A stretch of DNA of 64,000 nt. Source: Lachnoclostridium phytofermentans. GTDB taxonomy: Bacteria > Bacillota > Clostridia > Lachnospirales > Lachnospiraceae. How positions within the stretch are numbered: position 1 is the stretch's first letter; every line of letters starts with the position of its first letter. The notes beneath the pieces are model-generated. The model had not been told where the DNA came from. It did not search any database and saw only the letters and a program-made list of their open reading frames with translations. The stretch spans positions 1,689,001 to 1,753,000 of the forward strand of contig NZ_JPOF01000003.1 of the NCBI RefSeq assembly GCF_000733755.1, written 5' to 3'. The position numbers and the translations under genes were made by a program. Shown one piece after another: positions 6,945-15,579 of the stretch.

Positions 6945-7524
6945 AAGTGAGCAGCGAATAATTGAATTCAGAGCAGTTGACAATGACGAAGGTAAGATGA
7001 TTATAGAAGGGCATGCGATAACATATGATCAACCTGCTACGCACCAGAATGGTAGTAGAAAATTCACAGAAGTTATTCAAAGAGGTGCCCTTGATAATAC
7101 AGATATGAAGGATGTGCCATTAAGATATAATCATAATGATACTTGGTGTATCATGGCCAGGACCAGAAATAATAGTCTGCAGCTCATAAAAGATGATGTA
7201 GGACTGAAAATCAGAGCAGAATTAATTGATACACAGAGCAATAGAGACATATACAAGTCAATCCAGGAAAGATTGATTGATGGTATGTCTTTTTCTTTTA
7301 CTATTGCAGATCAGGGCGATGAATGGTCCTATGGAGAAAAAGAAACCATTCGAAAGGTTAAGGCTATTAACCGTTTATATGACGTTAGCGTGGTGGATAC
7401 CCCGTTTTACGATACAACTTCTGTATTCGCAAGAAGTTTTGAATTGCTGGAGAGTAATTTAAAGCAGCTGGAGAGCCTTGAAATGCGAAAACGGAAAATA
7501 TTAATGCAAGCAAAATATCAATAA
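6934..7524 (+). CDS. Prohead protease, HK97 family
   Basis: A 196-residue serine protease that matures the prohead by removing the capsid delta domain. Herpesvirus-like protease motifs are present: the catalytic His in LRYNHND (about residue 68) and Ser in GMSFSF (about residue 115), followed by LYDVSVVDTPFYD. It starts with GTG after a GGAAAGGGGG site inside the portal gene. It is followed 17 bases later by its substrate, the capsid gene. Confidence 0.92.
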   Translation: MENKSEQRIIEFRAVDNDEGKMIIEGHAITYDQPATHQNGSRKFTEVIQRGALDNTDMKDVPLRYNHNDTWCIMARTRNNSLQLIKDDVGLKIRAELIDTQSNRDIYKSIQERLIDGMSFSFTIADQGDEWSYGEKETIRKVKAINRLYDVSVVDTPFYDTTSVFARSFELLESNLKQLESLEMRKRKILMQAKYQ

Positions 7525-7541
7525 AAGAAAGAGGTAGAAAG

Positions 7542-8825
7542 ATGAATTTGTTAAAGCAGTTACAGGAGTTAAGAGAAAAAAGAAATGCAGAAATGTTAAA
7601 GATTACAAATGCTGCAACGAATGAAGCACTTGACGCAATTGAGCTTGAAATCAGAAAGTATGACATGCAGATCACCCAGCTTGAGGGATTAATCAAGGAT
7701 GGAGGAGAGGGCGAGGATCCGGCAGCTAGAAAGAGCGATGAAAGCGGAGAAAATCCAGAAAACAGAAATTTGAATCCTTTAGCTACATTTGAGAACAGAC
7801 GTAGTGCGAATGCTGGTTCTGAAGAAGATATCTATGGTTCAATGGAATACAGAAATGCTTTTAAGAACTATGTTGTTTCAGGTACTCCTATTCCAGAAAA
7901 GTTCCATGCAGAGAACAGAGCAGCGGAACTTACTGTAGTTGGTGATGTGGCAGCAGTCATTCCGACTACAATTTCAAACAAGGTAATTGAAGACTTAACA
8001 ACGGAAGGTAAGATTATATCGAGAATTACGCAAACGTCCTTCCAGGGTGGTATTCAAATTCCTATTAGTGAGATTAATCCGACAGCTACATGGTTAGAAA
8101 GTGAATCCGTTGTATCAGAGGAACAGAAAGCTAAGATGGAAGCAAAATTGCAATTTGCATATCATGTTTTAGAAGCAAGGGTAGCAGTTGGTTTATTGAC
8201 ATCGACTGTATCACTTCCAGTTTTTGAAGCAACAATTGTTAAGAACTTAAAGAAAGCAATGTATAAGGCGATTGAAATGGCAGCAGTGGCAGGTACTGGT
8301 TCCGGACAGCCGTTAGGCTTCACGAAACACGAACTGCCGGCAAATCAGAAGATATCCTTTGACGATACTAATATCAGCACTGTAAAAGGCTGGGCAAGAG
8401 TTGAAGCAGCACTTACAGAAGCGTATGAAGACGGTGAAATTTATGTTATGAATAAGCAGACATGGGAGATGTACTTAAACTCCATGACTGATACAACCGG
8501 TCAGAAAATTGGACTTGGAAGAATCAATGAAAAAGGCCAGAGAATCTTAAATGGTCGTGAAGTGTTATGCAGTGATACAATTCCAAGTTATGATAGTGTT
8601 GCAGCCGAAGGAGTATTTGGTGTGCTGGTAAACTTATCAGAGTACTGTCTAAATAGTAATCTTGCAATGTACTACAAGAAATACTTTGATGAAGATAAGA
8701 ATAAATGGGTACATAAGTCCTTAATGATTGCAGACGGAAAAATGCCAATTGGCAAAGATTCTAAGAACAACCTAGTTGGGGCAAAGGGACTTATTTACAT
8801 GGTTAAGGCAGCAGCGGGGGAATAG
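7542..8825 (+). CDS. Major capsid protein, HK97 family
   Basis: A 427-residue capsid subunit. Residues 1-55 form a coiled coil (delta/scaffold domain), residues 60-100 a low-complexity linker removed by the protease, and the rest is the HK97 fold (VIPTTISNKVIEDL, GTGSGQPLGF, SLMIADGKMPIG). AGAGGTAGAAAG precedes the ATG. The stop TAG (8823) sits in GCGGGGGAATAG, and a LEM-like frame follows in the -1 frame, so a minor frameshifted longer capsid form is possible. Confidence 0.93.
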   Translation: MNLLKQLQELREKRNAEMLKITNAATNEALDAIELEIRKYDMQITQLEGLIKDGGEGEDPAARKSDESGENPENRNLNPLATFENRRSANAGSEEDIYGSMEYRNAFKNYVVSGTPIPEKFHAENRAAELTVVGDVAAVIPTTISNKVIEDLTTEGKIISRITQTSFQGGIQIPISEINPTATWLESESVVSEEQKAKMEAKLQFAYHVLEARVAVGLLTSTVSLPVFEATIVKNLKKAMYKAIEMAAVAGTGSGQPLGFTKHELPANQKISFDDTNISTVKGWARVEAALTEAYEDGEIYVMNKQTWEMYLNSMTDTTGQKIGLGRINEKGQRILNGREVLCSDTIPSYDSVAAEGVFGVLVNLSEYCLNSNLAMYYKKYFDEDKNKWVHKSLMIADGKMPIGKDSKNNLVGAKGLIYMVKAAAGE

Positions 8826-8971
8826 TAAGGTATACCCGTGAGGAGCTAGAAGCTATAACTATAGCGACTATGAAACAACTAGCCGCTGAAAATGGGTATA
8901 CCATTACTAAATCACTAAAAGCGGACATTATTGACGAGTTTTTAGGGCAGCAGTTAAGCTGCCCTATTTAG
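8822..8971 (+). CDS. LEM/HeH-like small head protein without standard start
   Basis: A 49-residue frame reads RYTREELEAITIATMKQLAA and then ENGYTITKSLKADIIDEFL. This is the helix-extended-helix (LEM/SAP-like) pattern often encoded right after HK97 capsid genes. The frame opens after a TAA at 8804 and has no ATG/GTG/TTG before the first helix; ATA at 8822 is the only near-start. It is in the -1 frame relative to the capsid. Alternatives are an ATA start, a -1 shift from the capsid gene, or an internal ATG at 8870 that loses helix 1. Confidence 0.6.
   Translation: MVRYTREELEAITIATMKQLAAENGYTITKSLKADIIDEFLGQQLSCPI
8944..8965 (+). other. 8-bp hairpin at end of LEM-like ORF
   Basis: AGGGCAGC (8944-8951) pairs perfectly with GCTGCCCT (8958-8965) around AGTTAA. 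Only ATTTAGG follows, so termination would be weak. It overlaps the last codons of the LEM-like frame and lies just before the ribosome site of the head-tail connector gene. It may tune expression between head and connector genes. Confidence 0.5.
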
Positions 8972-8980
8972 GTGAGGAAG

Positions 8981-9277
8981 ATGAGTGAAGTAAATGAAGA
9001 AGTAAAAGATTTGTCATTAGAGGATGTTAAACTGTTTTTAAAAGTTGATTTAGAAGATGATGACAATTACATCAAATTACTGATAGATGTAGCTAAAGAA
9101 TATGTTAGCAGCCAAATAGGTTCATGTGATCAATCAAAAGCCAGAGTACGGATTTTAATGCTAACAATTATAGCGAATCTTTATGAGAATAGACAATTGA
9201 CTATTGATAAAGGTGATAAAGTTCAATATGTTCTTAACACAATGATTATGCAGTTGCAGATGGAGGGTGATTCGTGA
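8981..9277 (+). CDS. Head-tail connector protein (gp6-like)
   Basis: A 98-residue helical protein of the gp6/YqbG connector type, with LSLEDVKLFLKVDLEDDDNY followed by LLIDVAKEYV. Subunits form a ring below the portal. The ATG at 8981 has AGGTGAGG upstream; a GTG at 8972 is in frame but lies inside that site. It overlaps the next gene by four bases. Confidence 0.82.
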   Translation: MSEVNEEVKDLSLEDVKLFLKVDLEDDDNYIKLLIDVAKEYVSSQIGSCDQSKARVRILMLTIIANLYENRQLTIDKGDKVQYVLNTMIMQLQMEGDS

Positions 9278-9867
9278 ATCCTGGTGAAATGAATGAAAAA
9301 GTATCTGTATTAAAGCTCAAAGGGGCTGGTGATATGTTTTTATGGGAACAGGAATCTACTTTGTGGGCAAAATCCGAAAGATTAAATGGTAATAATCTAT
9401 TTTCTAGAGTAGGAATAGGCGTAAAATCAGTAAAGTTCATAATACGAACAAGAAGGAATTTATCACTCCATAATGCATTTCGGTGGAAAGGAGCACATTG
9501 TTTTTTGACTGATATAGTTCCTATTGACCGAATGTATTATGAGGTTACAGCAGCTCTAATTGAGCCACGATTGTGCTCTGTGAAACGAACAGGAAAGCCA
9601 GTATTAAATGAGCTTAATCGTCCAGTTTACATCGATGATGTAACCTTAACATTTCCAGCATGCTTAACAGAAAAATATATAGGATTTACGCAGGGAGAGC
9701 CAATGGGTGTCAAAGAAACAAGGTATGTTCTTGTAACACCTAAACCAATCGAACTACAAGTTGGAGAACTTGTTACAATTGATGAAACGGATTATACCGT
9801 GATAATCCCTCATACATTAGATGATTTTAAAAACGAATATGAAATCATCGTAAAGGAGGATGCTTAA
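9274..9867 (+). CDS. Head-closure/head-tail adaptor with C-terminal extension
   Basis: A 197-residue protein. Residues 1-100 fit the SPP1 gp16-type head-closure adaptor (MNPGEMNEKVSVLKL, SLHNAFRWKGAHCFLTDI). The family is normally about 105-120 residues. The remaining 95 or so residues form an additional beta-rich domain ending LDDFKNEYEIIVKEDA. It starts at GTG overlapping the connector gene stop. The C-terminal part may be an adaptor-specific domain that contacts the tail. Confidence 0.7.
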   Translation: MNPGEMNEKVSVLKLKGAGDMFLWEQESTLWAKSERLNGNNLFSRVGIGVKSVKFIIRTRRNLSLHNAFRWKGAHCFLTDIVPIDRMYYEVTAALIEPRLCSVKRTGKPVLNELNRPVYIDDVTLTFPACLTEKYIGFTQGEPMGVKETRYVLVTPKPIELQVGELVTIDETDYTVIIPHTLDDFKNEYEIIVKEDA

Positions 9868-10328
9868 TGCAAAGTGTCGATTTAAGCGGTTTAAAGCAGC
9901 TTGACGATGATCTAGAAGCTATCTTTAATGAGTTACCACGAAAACGTAGAGAGTTACATGAGAAGATTGCAGATGTAATAAAGTCAGAAGTGGACATACA
10001 AATCACTAATTCGGGACTGAATGATAGTTCAGGCAAAGTAAAGGGCTGGCAGGACAGTTACGTTGGTTCTGGTGGTGGTTATGCAGCGATACGTGCCACT
10101 GATAAAAGTACAGGAGCAAATAGCCCAGGAGCAATTACAAACTATCTTGAAAATGGTCATAAAATTCGCCAACCTTCAGGAAATTATAGAAAGTATCGCC
10201 CACGTATAAAAAAAGCTTACGTTGACGGATATCATTTTTATAAGACTGCAAGGGGAAATGTAGAATCCAAGGCTATTGAAGCAGCAGAAGAATTTGTACA
10301 AGAAATAACTGAAAAAATGGAGGGATAA
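9867..10328 (+). CDS. HK97 gp10-type tail component
   Basis: A 153-residue protein resembling the HK97 gp10 family, a neck/tail-completion protein made between connector and tail-terminator genes. Visible features are the N-terminal helix (VDLSGLKQLDDDLEAIFNEL), a glycine-rich loop near residue 65 (VGSGGGYAAI) and the conserved LENGHKIRQP near residue 95. It is tightly packed with its neighbours by TAATG overlaps, so they are probably translationally coupled. Confidence 0.8.
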   Translation: MQSVDLSGLKQLDDDLEAIFNELPRKRRELHEKIADVIKSEVDIQITNSGLNDSSGKVKGWQDSYVGSGGGYAAIRATDKSTGANSPGAITNYLENGHKIRQPSGNYRKYRPRIKKAYVDGYHFYKTARGNVESKAIEAAEEFVQEITEKMEG

Positions 10329-10795
10329 TGGTTAAACAGGTAGAAATATTAAGAAGCATAAACCGTATTCTCGCTGATTCCTTTCCTAATTACACTGTTC
10401 ATATTAATACTTGTCCTGAGAAGTTTACCAGACCAGCTTTTTTACTGGAGTTAGTGAGGTCAAGTCAGACAGATGCTAATCGAACCACTGTTGATAAGAC
10501 TGTATACTATACAATTACATGTTTTACTACCGTGGATAACCGCTATAAATCTGATGCAGAGGAGCTAATAGACTTACAAGAGAAAGTTTTGCAACTATTT
10601 ACTACACAAGGTTATGTAACTGTTGGCGATAGAGCAATCAAGGTATCAGGGAGTACTGGAGGATTGGATATAGATAGAGCTTATATAGATTTACAATTCG
10701 AATATTTCGATAATCGAACCGATGAAGAGGACAGTACGCCACTTATAACGTCGGTTTATACAAAAATAAGGAGGAATAACAATGAAGCTACCTAA
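10328..10795 (+). CDS. Tail terminator family protein (DUF6838-like)
   Basis: A 155-residue protein placed between gp10-like and sheath genes, as for tail terminator/tail-completion proteins of PBSX-type contractile tails. It has the typical start (VEILRSINRILADSFPNYTV) and the strand VYYTITCFTTVDNRY. It would cap the growing tail tube. Its last codons overlap the sheath gene by 14 bases. The assignment rests on position and overall pattern. Confidence 0.7.
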   Translation: MVKQVEILRSINRILADSFPNYTVHINTCPEKFTRPAFLLELVRSSQTDANRTTVDKTVYYTITCFTTVDNRYKSDAEELIDLQEKVLQLFTTQGYVTVGDRAIKVSGSTGGLDIDRAYIDLQFEYFDNRTDEEDSTPLITSVYTKIRRNNNEAT

Positions 10796-11846
10796 CATTA
10801 ACATTGTTTTTACAACGCAAGCGGCTAGTGCTATTACGCGTTCGGAAAAAGGAATCGTAGCACTGATTGTACGTGATACAGCAGAAAACGGTGGTCATAT
10901 TTTAACTAATTCCACACAAATACCAAAAGGTCTTGGCATTGAAAATAAAGATTACATCGAAAGAGCGTTTATCGGGTATGTTAACCCACCGAGAAAGGTA
11001 ATTATTTATGTTTTACCGGCAAATGCAGAGGATTTATCCGAAGCACTTCAATACTTTGAAACCCAGATGTTTGACTACCTTGCAGGACCATCGGATATCA
11101 CCATTAGCGAGTGTACATCAATTGTTAACTGGATCAAGGCTCAACGATCTTTAGGATTTATACAAAAAGCAGTTCTTCCAGACACGGCAGCAGATAGTGA
11201 AGGAATTATTAACTTTACAGCAGATAGTATTAAGAATGGTGAAAAGGAATTTACAACCGCAGAATACTGCTCGAGAATTGCTGGTCTTATTGCTGGGACA
11301 CCGATGACAATTTCTTGTACTTATGCAACGCTTCCAGAACTATCCGAGATTGATAGACTTACGATAGAAGAAATGGATACTGCGATAGGTTCTGGAGAGT
11401 TTATATTGCTACATGATGGTGAAAAAGTTAAAGTTGGGCGTGGTGTAAACTCCTTACAGACAACTACCCAGGAAAAAGGAGAAGCTTTCAAAAAGATTAA
11501 AATTGTAGAAGCAGTAGATATGATTCGAAGCGATATCAAGAAAACTGCACAGGACAATTATATTGGGAAATACGCTAACAGCTATGATAATAAGTGCCTG
11601 CTGGTAGCAGCAATTAAGGGATACTTTACAGGGTTAGAAAACGATGGAATATTAGAGAGAGATACCAGTGTAGTAGAGATCGATATGGAAGCGCAAGAGA
11701 TTTATTTACAAAGCATCGGTAAAGATACATCTACTATGACAGAGCAGGAAATAAAGACTGCTTCTACCGGTGATAAGGTATTCTTATCGGCAAAAATAAC
11801 AATAATGGATGCAATTGAGGATATTGATCTTAATATCGCTATCTAA
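10782..11846 (+). CDS. Phage tail sheath protein
   Basis: A 354-residue contractile sheath subunit of the XkdK type. It has the N-terminal TQAASAITRSEKGIVALIV, a middle insertion domain, and the conserved C-terminal sheath domain (KDTSTMTEQEIKTASTGD, VFLSAKITIMDAIEDIDLNI). Its presence shows the prophage has a myovirus-type contractile tail. AGGAGG lies just before the ATG. Confidence 0.93.
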   Translation: MKLPNINIVFTTQAASAITRSEKGIVALIVRDTAENGGHILTNSTQIPKGLGIENKDYIERAFIGYVNPPRKVIIYVLPANAEDLSEALQYFETQMFDYLAGPSDITISECTSIVNWIKAQRSLGFIQKAVLPDTAADSEGIINFTADSIKNGEKEFTTAEYCSRIAGLIAGTPMTISCTYATLPELSEIDRLTIEEMDTAIGSGEFILLHDGEKVKVGRGVNSLQTTTQEKGEAFKKIKIVEAVDMIRSDIKKTAQDNYIGKYANSYDNKCLLVAAIKGYFTGLENDGILERDTSVVEIDMEAQEIYLQSIGKDTSTMTEQEIKTASTGDKVFLSAKITIMDAIEDIDLNIAI

Positions 11847-11857
11847 GGAGGCGTAAT

Positions 11858-12296
11858 ATGAACGGAGTTAAAAAGACAAGTGGCAATAGAATCATGAGTG
11901 GCACATGGGGCGAGGTATGGCTCGATGGTGACTATGTAGCTGAGTGCTACGGATTACAAGCAAAATCATCATTTACAAAAGAAGAAGTGTATCTATGTGG
12001 TCAAATGGCAGTAGATCAGAAAATTACAGGAATCAAAAACACCGGATCGCTGAAGTTACATAAAGTAAACAGCAGAATGGCAATCGTTATAGGGAATCAG
12101 ATTAAGAAAGGATATTCGATTTACAATAATATCCAAGTTAGATGATCCAGATGCTTATGGTGCGGAACGTGTTGTAATTAGCAATGCTTCTTTTGATGAT
12201 GTTACGTTGGCAGATTGGGAAGTTGCAAAGAAAGGCAGCGTGGAAGCTCCTTTTACATTTACAGACTATGATTTCCTAGATAAAGTGGAGGGTTAG
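11858..12296 (+). pseudogene. Tail tube protein (XkdM-like), +1 frameshift
   Basis: The first 95 codons (11858-12145) encode the start of an XkdM-type tube subunit (SGTWGEVWLDGDYVAECYGL). The frame then runs into a TGA at 12143. The +1 frame continues the family exactly: IRFTIISKLDDPDAYGAER, then FDDVTLADWEVAKKG, and ends at TAG 12294-12296. One extra base near AAAGG at 12107-12111 would explain this. Either the gene is broken and the prophage cannot make a normal tail, or there is a sequence error or an unusual programmed shift. Confidence 0.85.
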
Positions 12297-12299
12297 AGT

Positions 12300-12665
12300 A
12301 TGAATACACTAGACTTGTTATTAAATACAGAAGTACAAAGCTTACCAGAGAAAGAGTATAAATTAAAAAGACTTTCTACAATTTGCGGTAGTGATGTTAT
12401 TTTTAAGTTAAGAGCACTCACTTATAGTCATGCGAATAATTTAGCGCAGAACCATATGGAAGAGTTAAATGTACACACGGTATTAGCTGGTACGATTGAA
12501 CCAAACTTAAAAGATAATAATCTGCTTGAGAAATATAGCGCAGTCACTCCTGCTGAATTAGTAAAGAAGATGTTGCTTCCGGGTGAAATTGAAGATTTGT
12601 CAAGAGCTATAGAAAAGTTGAGCGGATACCGTCAAATAACGGTCGAAGAAATTAAAAAAAAATAG
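12300..12665 (+). CDS. Tail assembly chaperone (XkdN-like)
   Basis: A 121-residue protein of the XkdN family, the short form of the tail assembly chaperone (equivalent to lambda gpG). It coats the tape measure protein during tail assembly. It ends with I-K-K-K encoded by A9 followed directly by TAG (12654-12665), a slippery site for -1 frameshifting into the next frame. Position between tube and tape measure genes supports the role. Confidence 0.85.
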   Translation: MNTLDLLLNTEVQSLPEKEYKLKRLSTICGSDVIFKLRALTYSHANNLAQNHMEELNVHTVLAGTIEPNLKDNNLLEKYSAVTPAELVKKMLLPGEIEDLSRAIEKLSGYRQITVEEIKKK

Positions 12666-12808
12666 ATTCAGAAGTGGAGATGCGACTACTATATTATCTT
12701 TTTGTCGAACATAATATTTTACCAAGCTCTTACCGTAACTTACCCGCTGGGGAAAAGGTTATTGTAAGAGCTTTTTTTGAAAAAGATATGGAATCAAGGG
12801 TAGATTAA
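12662..12808 (+). CDS. Tail chaperone -1 frameshift extension (gpGT-like)
   Basis: In the -1 frame after the A9 run, 48 codons read on from XkdN: IDSEVEMRLLYYLFVEHNIL and then PAGEKVIVRAFFEKDMES, ending TAA at 12806. This matches the layout of the frameshifted long form of tail chaperones (gpG/gpGT), whose extension recruits tail tube subunits. An internal ATG at 12680 could allow separate translation, but the slippery A9 makes frameshifting more likely. Confidence 0.75.
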   Translation: MDSEVEMRLLYYLFVEHNILPSSYRNLPAGEKVIVRAFFEKDMESRVD

Positions 12809-12831
12809 TAATGATAGTCGGGAGGTGAAAA

Positions 12832-14916
12832 ATGGGACGTGACGTAAGCATAGCAATAAGTGCAAAGGATAATTTTTCACAAGCAATTACCACAATGCGT
12901 AATGCAAATCAAGGATTTAACAAGGATTTAACTGGATTACAATCTAAGTTAAACGAATTGAATAAAACGAAAGCTATTTTAAAAGTTGATACAGATAAGG
13001 CAAAAGCATCATTAAAAGATGCAGAAAAACAATTTATAAAGACTGGTGATGCAGCAGATAAGTTAAACTTAGAGCTTGCTAATTCAAACTATGAGAACGC
13101 TCGTCGAAATCTATCTCTAGTATCTGATAATGCAAAGAAAGCTGAAAAAGATATGCGTAGCCTTGCAGATACTGTAAGTAAATCCGAGAACCGAGCAAGT
13201 AACACCGGTTCATCAGGCAATAGCATTATCAATAGTCTAGCAGCATCTGGAGCAACTAAAATGGTTGGAGATATGTTTGGGAATGTAGCGACAACTTGGA
13301 TTAACAGTGCGTATGGGGCAGAGGCTGGTACTATGGCTAGCAGTATGTTATCTTCAGGAGCCATGGGAGCAGCAATAGGAACAGCAATAGCACCAGGTAT
13401 AGGAACCGCAATCGGTGCTCTAGGCGGTGCTGTTATAGGATATATTAATGGTAGCAATACGATTTATGAAAACAAAGATGAAGCATTTAAAAAATATTAC
13501 AATGAACTATATAGCGGAGTATTAGATAATCAGAGCCAAGCACTCACAAGTGGTTCAGGAATCGCATCTGGGCGTGAAATGAATAAAATTTCATTTCAAA
13601 CTTTGTTGGGAAAATCTGAGGCAAATAAGTATCTTAAATCCTTAGTGCAATTTGGTATGGATACACCATTTGAATATGACTCTTTGGTTGATATTAGCAA
13701 GGTTTTACTTGCATACGGATATAAACAGGATGAAATATTACCTTTACTTGAGAAAGTTGGAAATACTGGTTCAGCACTAAGTATGAGTGTTCAGGATATG
13801 AAATTTGTATCAACTGCACTTGGTCGTATGAAAACGACTGGAAAAACAACAATGGAATATTTGAATCCTTTGCTAGAACGTGGTATTGATGTTTGGTCTT
13901 ATCTTGCTGAAGCTTCGGGAAAAACAAAAAAAGAAGTACAAGAGATGGTAAGCAAGGGTTTAGTACCTGGAGAAAAAGCCGCAAAAGCTATCGCAGATTA
14001 TATGGGATATAATTTTGCCGGAAATATGGAGAAACAGGCGCAAACTTATTCAGGTCTTATTAGCACATTAGAAGATGCTAAAGCAGAGTTAAATAATTCT
14101 ATGGGAGAAGGATATAACAATACTCGTAAAAAGGGTATAGAAGATGAAATTAACTTTCTCGAAGGGAATACCGGCGATAGCATGAAAGAAGCCTATAATA
14201 AAATAGGTCAATGGAAAGCATATCAAGAAAATCAGGCAGAACAGTTTCAAAGGGATGTTATGAGTTCTGTTATGTCGGGTGAATTAGCATCTAGTCTTCA
14301 TGATTCGGAACAAAGGGCTGCAGTTGAACGACTTATGAAGGAGTATAGCGAAGCAAAAAAGAAGCAAGATACAAGATATCGATCATATGACGAAGAATCA
14401 GCAATAAAAGCTGGTGCTGAAATGGGAAGAGTTCTTGCAGAAGCACAAGCAATTGCAACAAATGAGTATAACGCTAGCGAAGGAGCTCAACTTGCACTAG
14501 AGTCAAATAAAACATTAGCAGAAAACTTAAAGAATGATACAGCATCACTTGATGCATATTGGGATGCTGGATATGTAATGGGGCAGGAATTCACTAAAGG
14601 GTTATCATCGGCAATTCAAGAAGGTTCTAGTATTACGGCACCAAAGGGCGATATATATCAACCAGCGCAACCCCCAGTAAATAATCGAGGAGGATATGCG
14701 TTTGGCTTAAGTAATGTTCCATATAATAATTACCCTGCTTATTTGCATGAAGGAGAAAGGGTTCTTACTGCTAGCGAGAACAGAAGCTATTCCGCCGGTA
14801 CTCCCCCAATTAAAATTACAGGAAACACATTTGTGGTAAGAAATGACAGCGATTTTAAGGGTGTAGCTAGAGAAATAGCAAGTCTAATAAAACAAGCATT
14901 TATACTAGCGCAATAA
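12832..14916 (+). CDS. Tail tape measure protein
   Basis: A 694-residue protein setting tail length. Residues 1-130 are strongly helical coiled coil (SIAISAKDNFSQAITTMRNA). Residues about 155-210 form a hydrophobic Gly/Ala segment (AIGTAIAPGIGTAIGALGG) typical of tape measures that cross the host membrane. The central part has the TIGR-type tape measure pattern (GRMKTTGKTTMEYLNPLLER). The C-terminus has PAYLHEGERVLTASENRSYS. GGGAGGTGAAAA precedes the ATG. At about 1.5 A per residue the tail would be near 100 nm. Confidence 0.92.
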   Translation: MGRDVSIAISAKDNFSQAITTMRNANQGFNKDLTGLQSKLNELNKTKAILKVDTDKAKASLKDAEKQFIKTGDAADKLNLELANSNYENARRNLSLVSDNAKKAEKDMRSLADTVSKSENRASNTGSSGNSIINSLAASGATKMVGDMFGNVATTWINSAYGAEAGTMASSMLSSGAMGAAIGTAIAPGIGTAIGALGGAVIGYINGSNTIYENKDEAFKKYYNELYSGVLDNQSQALTSGSGIASGREMNKISFQTLLGKSEANKYLKSLVQFGMDTPFEYDSLVDISKVLLAYGYKQDEILPLLEKVGNTGSALSMSVQDMKFVSTALGRMKTTGKTTMEYLNPLLERGIDVWSYLAEASGKTKKEVQEMVSKGLVPGEKAAKAIADYMGYNFAGNMEKQAQTYSGLISTLEDAKAELNNSMGEGYNNTRKKGIEDEINFLEGNTGDSMKEAYNKIGQWKAYQENQAEQFQRDVMSSVMSGELASSLHDSEQRAAVERLMKEYSEAKKKQDTRYRSYDEESAIKAGAEMGRVLAEAQAIATNEYNASEGAQLALESNKTLAENLKNDTASLDAYWDAGYVMGQEFTKGLSSAIQEGSSITAPKGDIYQPAQPPVNNRGGYAFGLSNVPYNNYPAYLHEGERVLTASENRSYSAGTPPIKITGNTFVVRNDSDFKGVAREIASLIKQAFILAQ

Positions 14917-14931
14917 CAAGGAGTGATATAT

Positions 14932-15567
14932 ATGCGTAAATTCATTTTTAAAGATACAGAAAAAAATACAGAATTAGTGTTGCCTGTCACTCCGCCAAGT
15001 TTTGAGGTTTCACACGGTATAAAAATAGAAACTATTAATATGCATACGCTTGGTGATGTAATACTTCCTGGTTACGGAACACTTCCACCTATCCGCTTAG
15101 ATTGCATGTTTCCAGCAAAAAAATATTCCTTCAATCAACCGAAAACAAATCTTGATCCCTATAGTTATATTAAAAAACTTGAAGCGTGGTGTGATAATCA
15201 TACAATCTTGAGATTTATAGTTTCGAATACTGGAGTTAATGAGCAAATAATTATTACAGATATAACTTATGGAGAAAAGGATGGTACCGGGGATGTTTAT
15301 GCTACTATAAACATAAGAGGGTATAGAAAACTAACTGTTACTCAAACAAGTAAGACAGGAAATAAACCTCGCTCAAATGATAATCCATCATCAAAAACAC
15401 AAGTTTACGTTATTAAGCGTGGTGACACACTTAGCGCATTATGTCGTAAGTTTTATGGTAATGCTTCGCTTTATCAAAAACTAGCTGCGTATAACGGGAT
15501 AAAAAATGCTAACTTAATTTACACAGGTAACACACTTAAAATACCGGATAAAAAGTCTTTGATTTAG
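14932..15567 (+). CDS. LysM tail protein (XkdP-like)
   Basis: A 211-residue tail protein. The N-terminal 150 residues match the XkdP-type pattern (LVLPVTPPSFEVSHGIKIET). Residues about 159-205 are one LysM peptidoglycan-binding domain (YVIKRGDTLSALCRKFYGNA). It lies directly after the tape measure and before the hub, as in PBSX. The ATG at 14932 is preferred to the GTG at 14923, since AAGGAGTG precedes it. It probably links the tube tip with the cell wall during injection. Confidence 0.87.
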   Translation: MRKFIFKDTEKNTELVLPVTPPSFEVSHGIKIETINMHTLGDVILPGYGTLPPIRLDCMFPAKKYSFNQPKTNLDPYSYIKKLEAWCDNHTILRFIVSNTGVNEQIIITDITYGEKDGTGDVYATINIRGYRKLTVTQTSKTGNKPRSNDNPSSKTQVYVIKRGDTLSALCRKFYGNASLYQKLAAYNGIKNANLIYTGNTLKIPDKKSLI

Positions 15568-15579
15568 AAAGGAGTTACC

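Noticed and set aside
8829-8902. GGTATACCC/GGGTATACC inverted repeat as an operator
   Set aside because: Both copies code for conserved residues of the LEM-like protein (RYTR and GYTI), so the repetition is probably due to codon choice.
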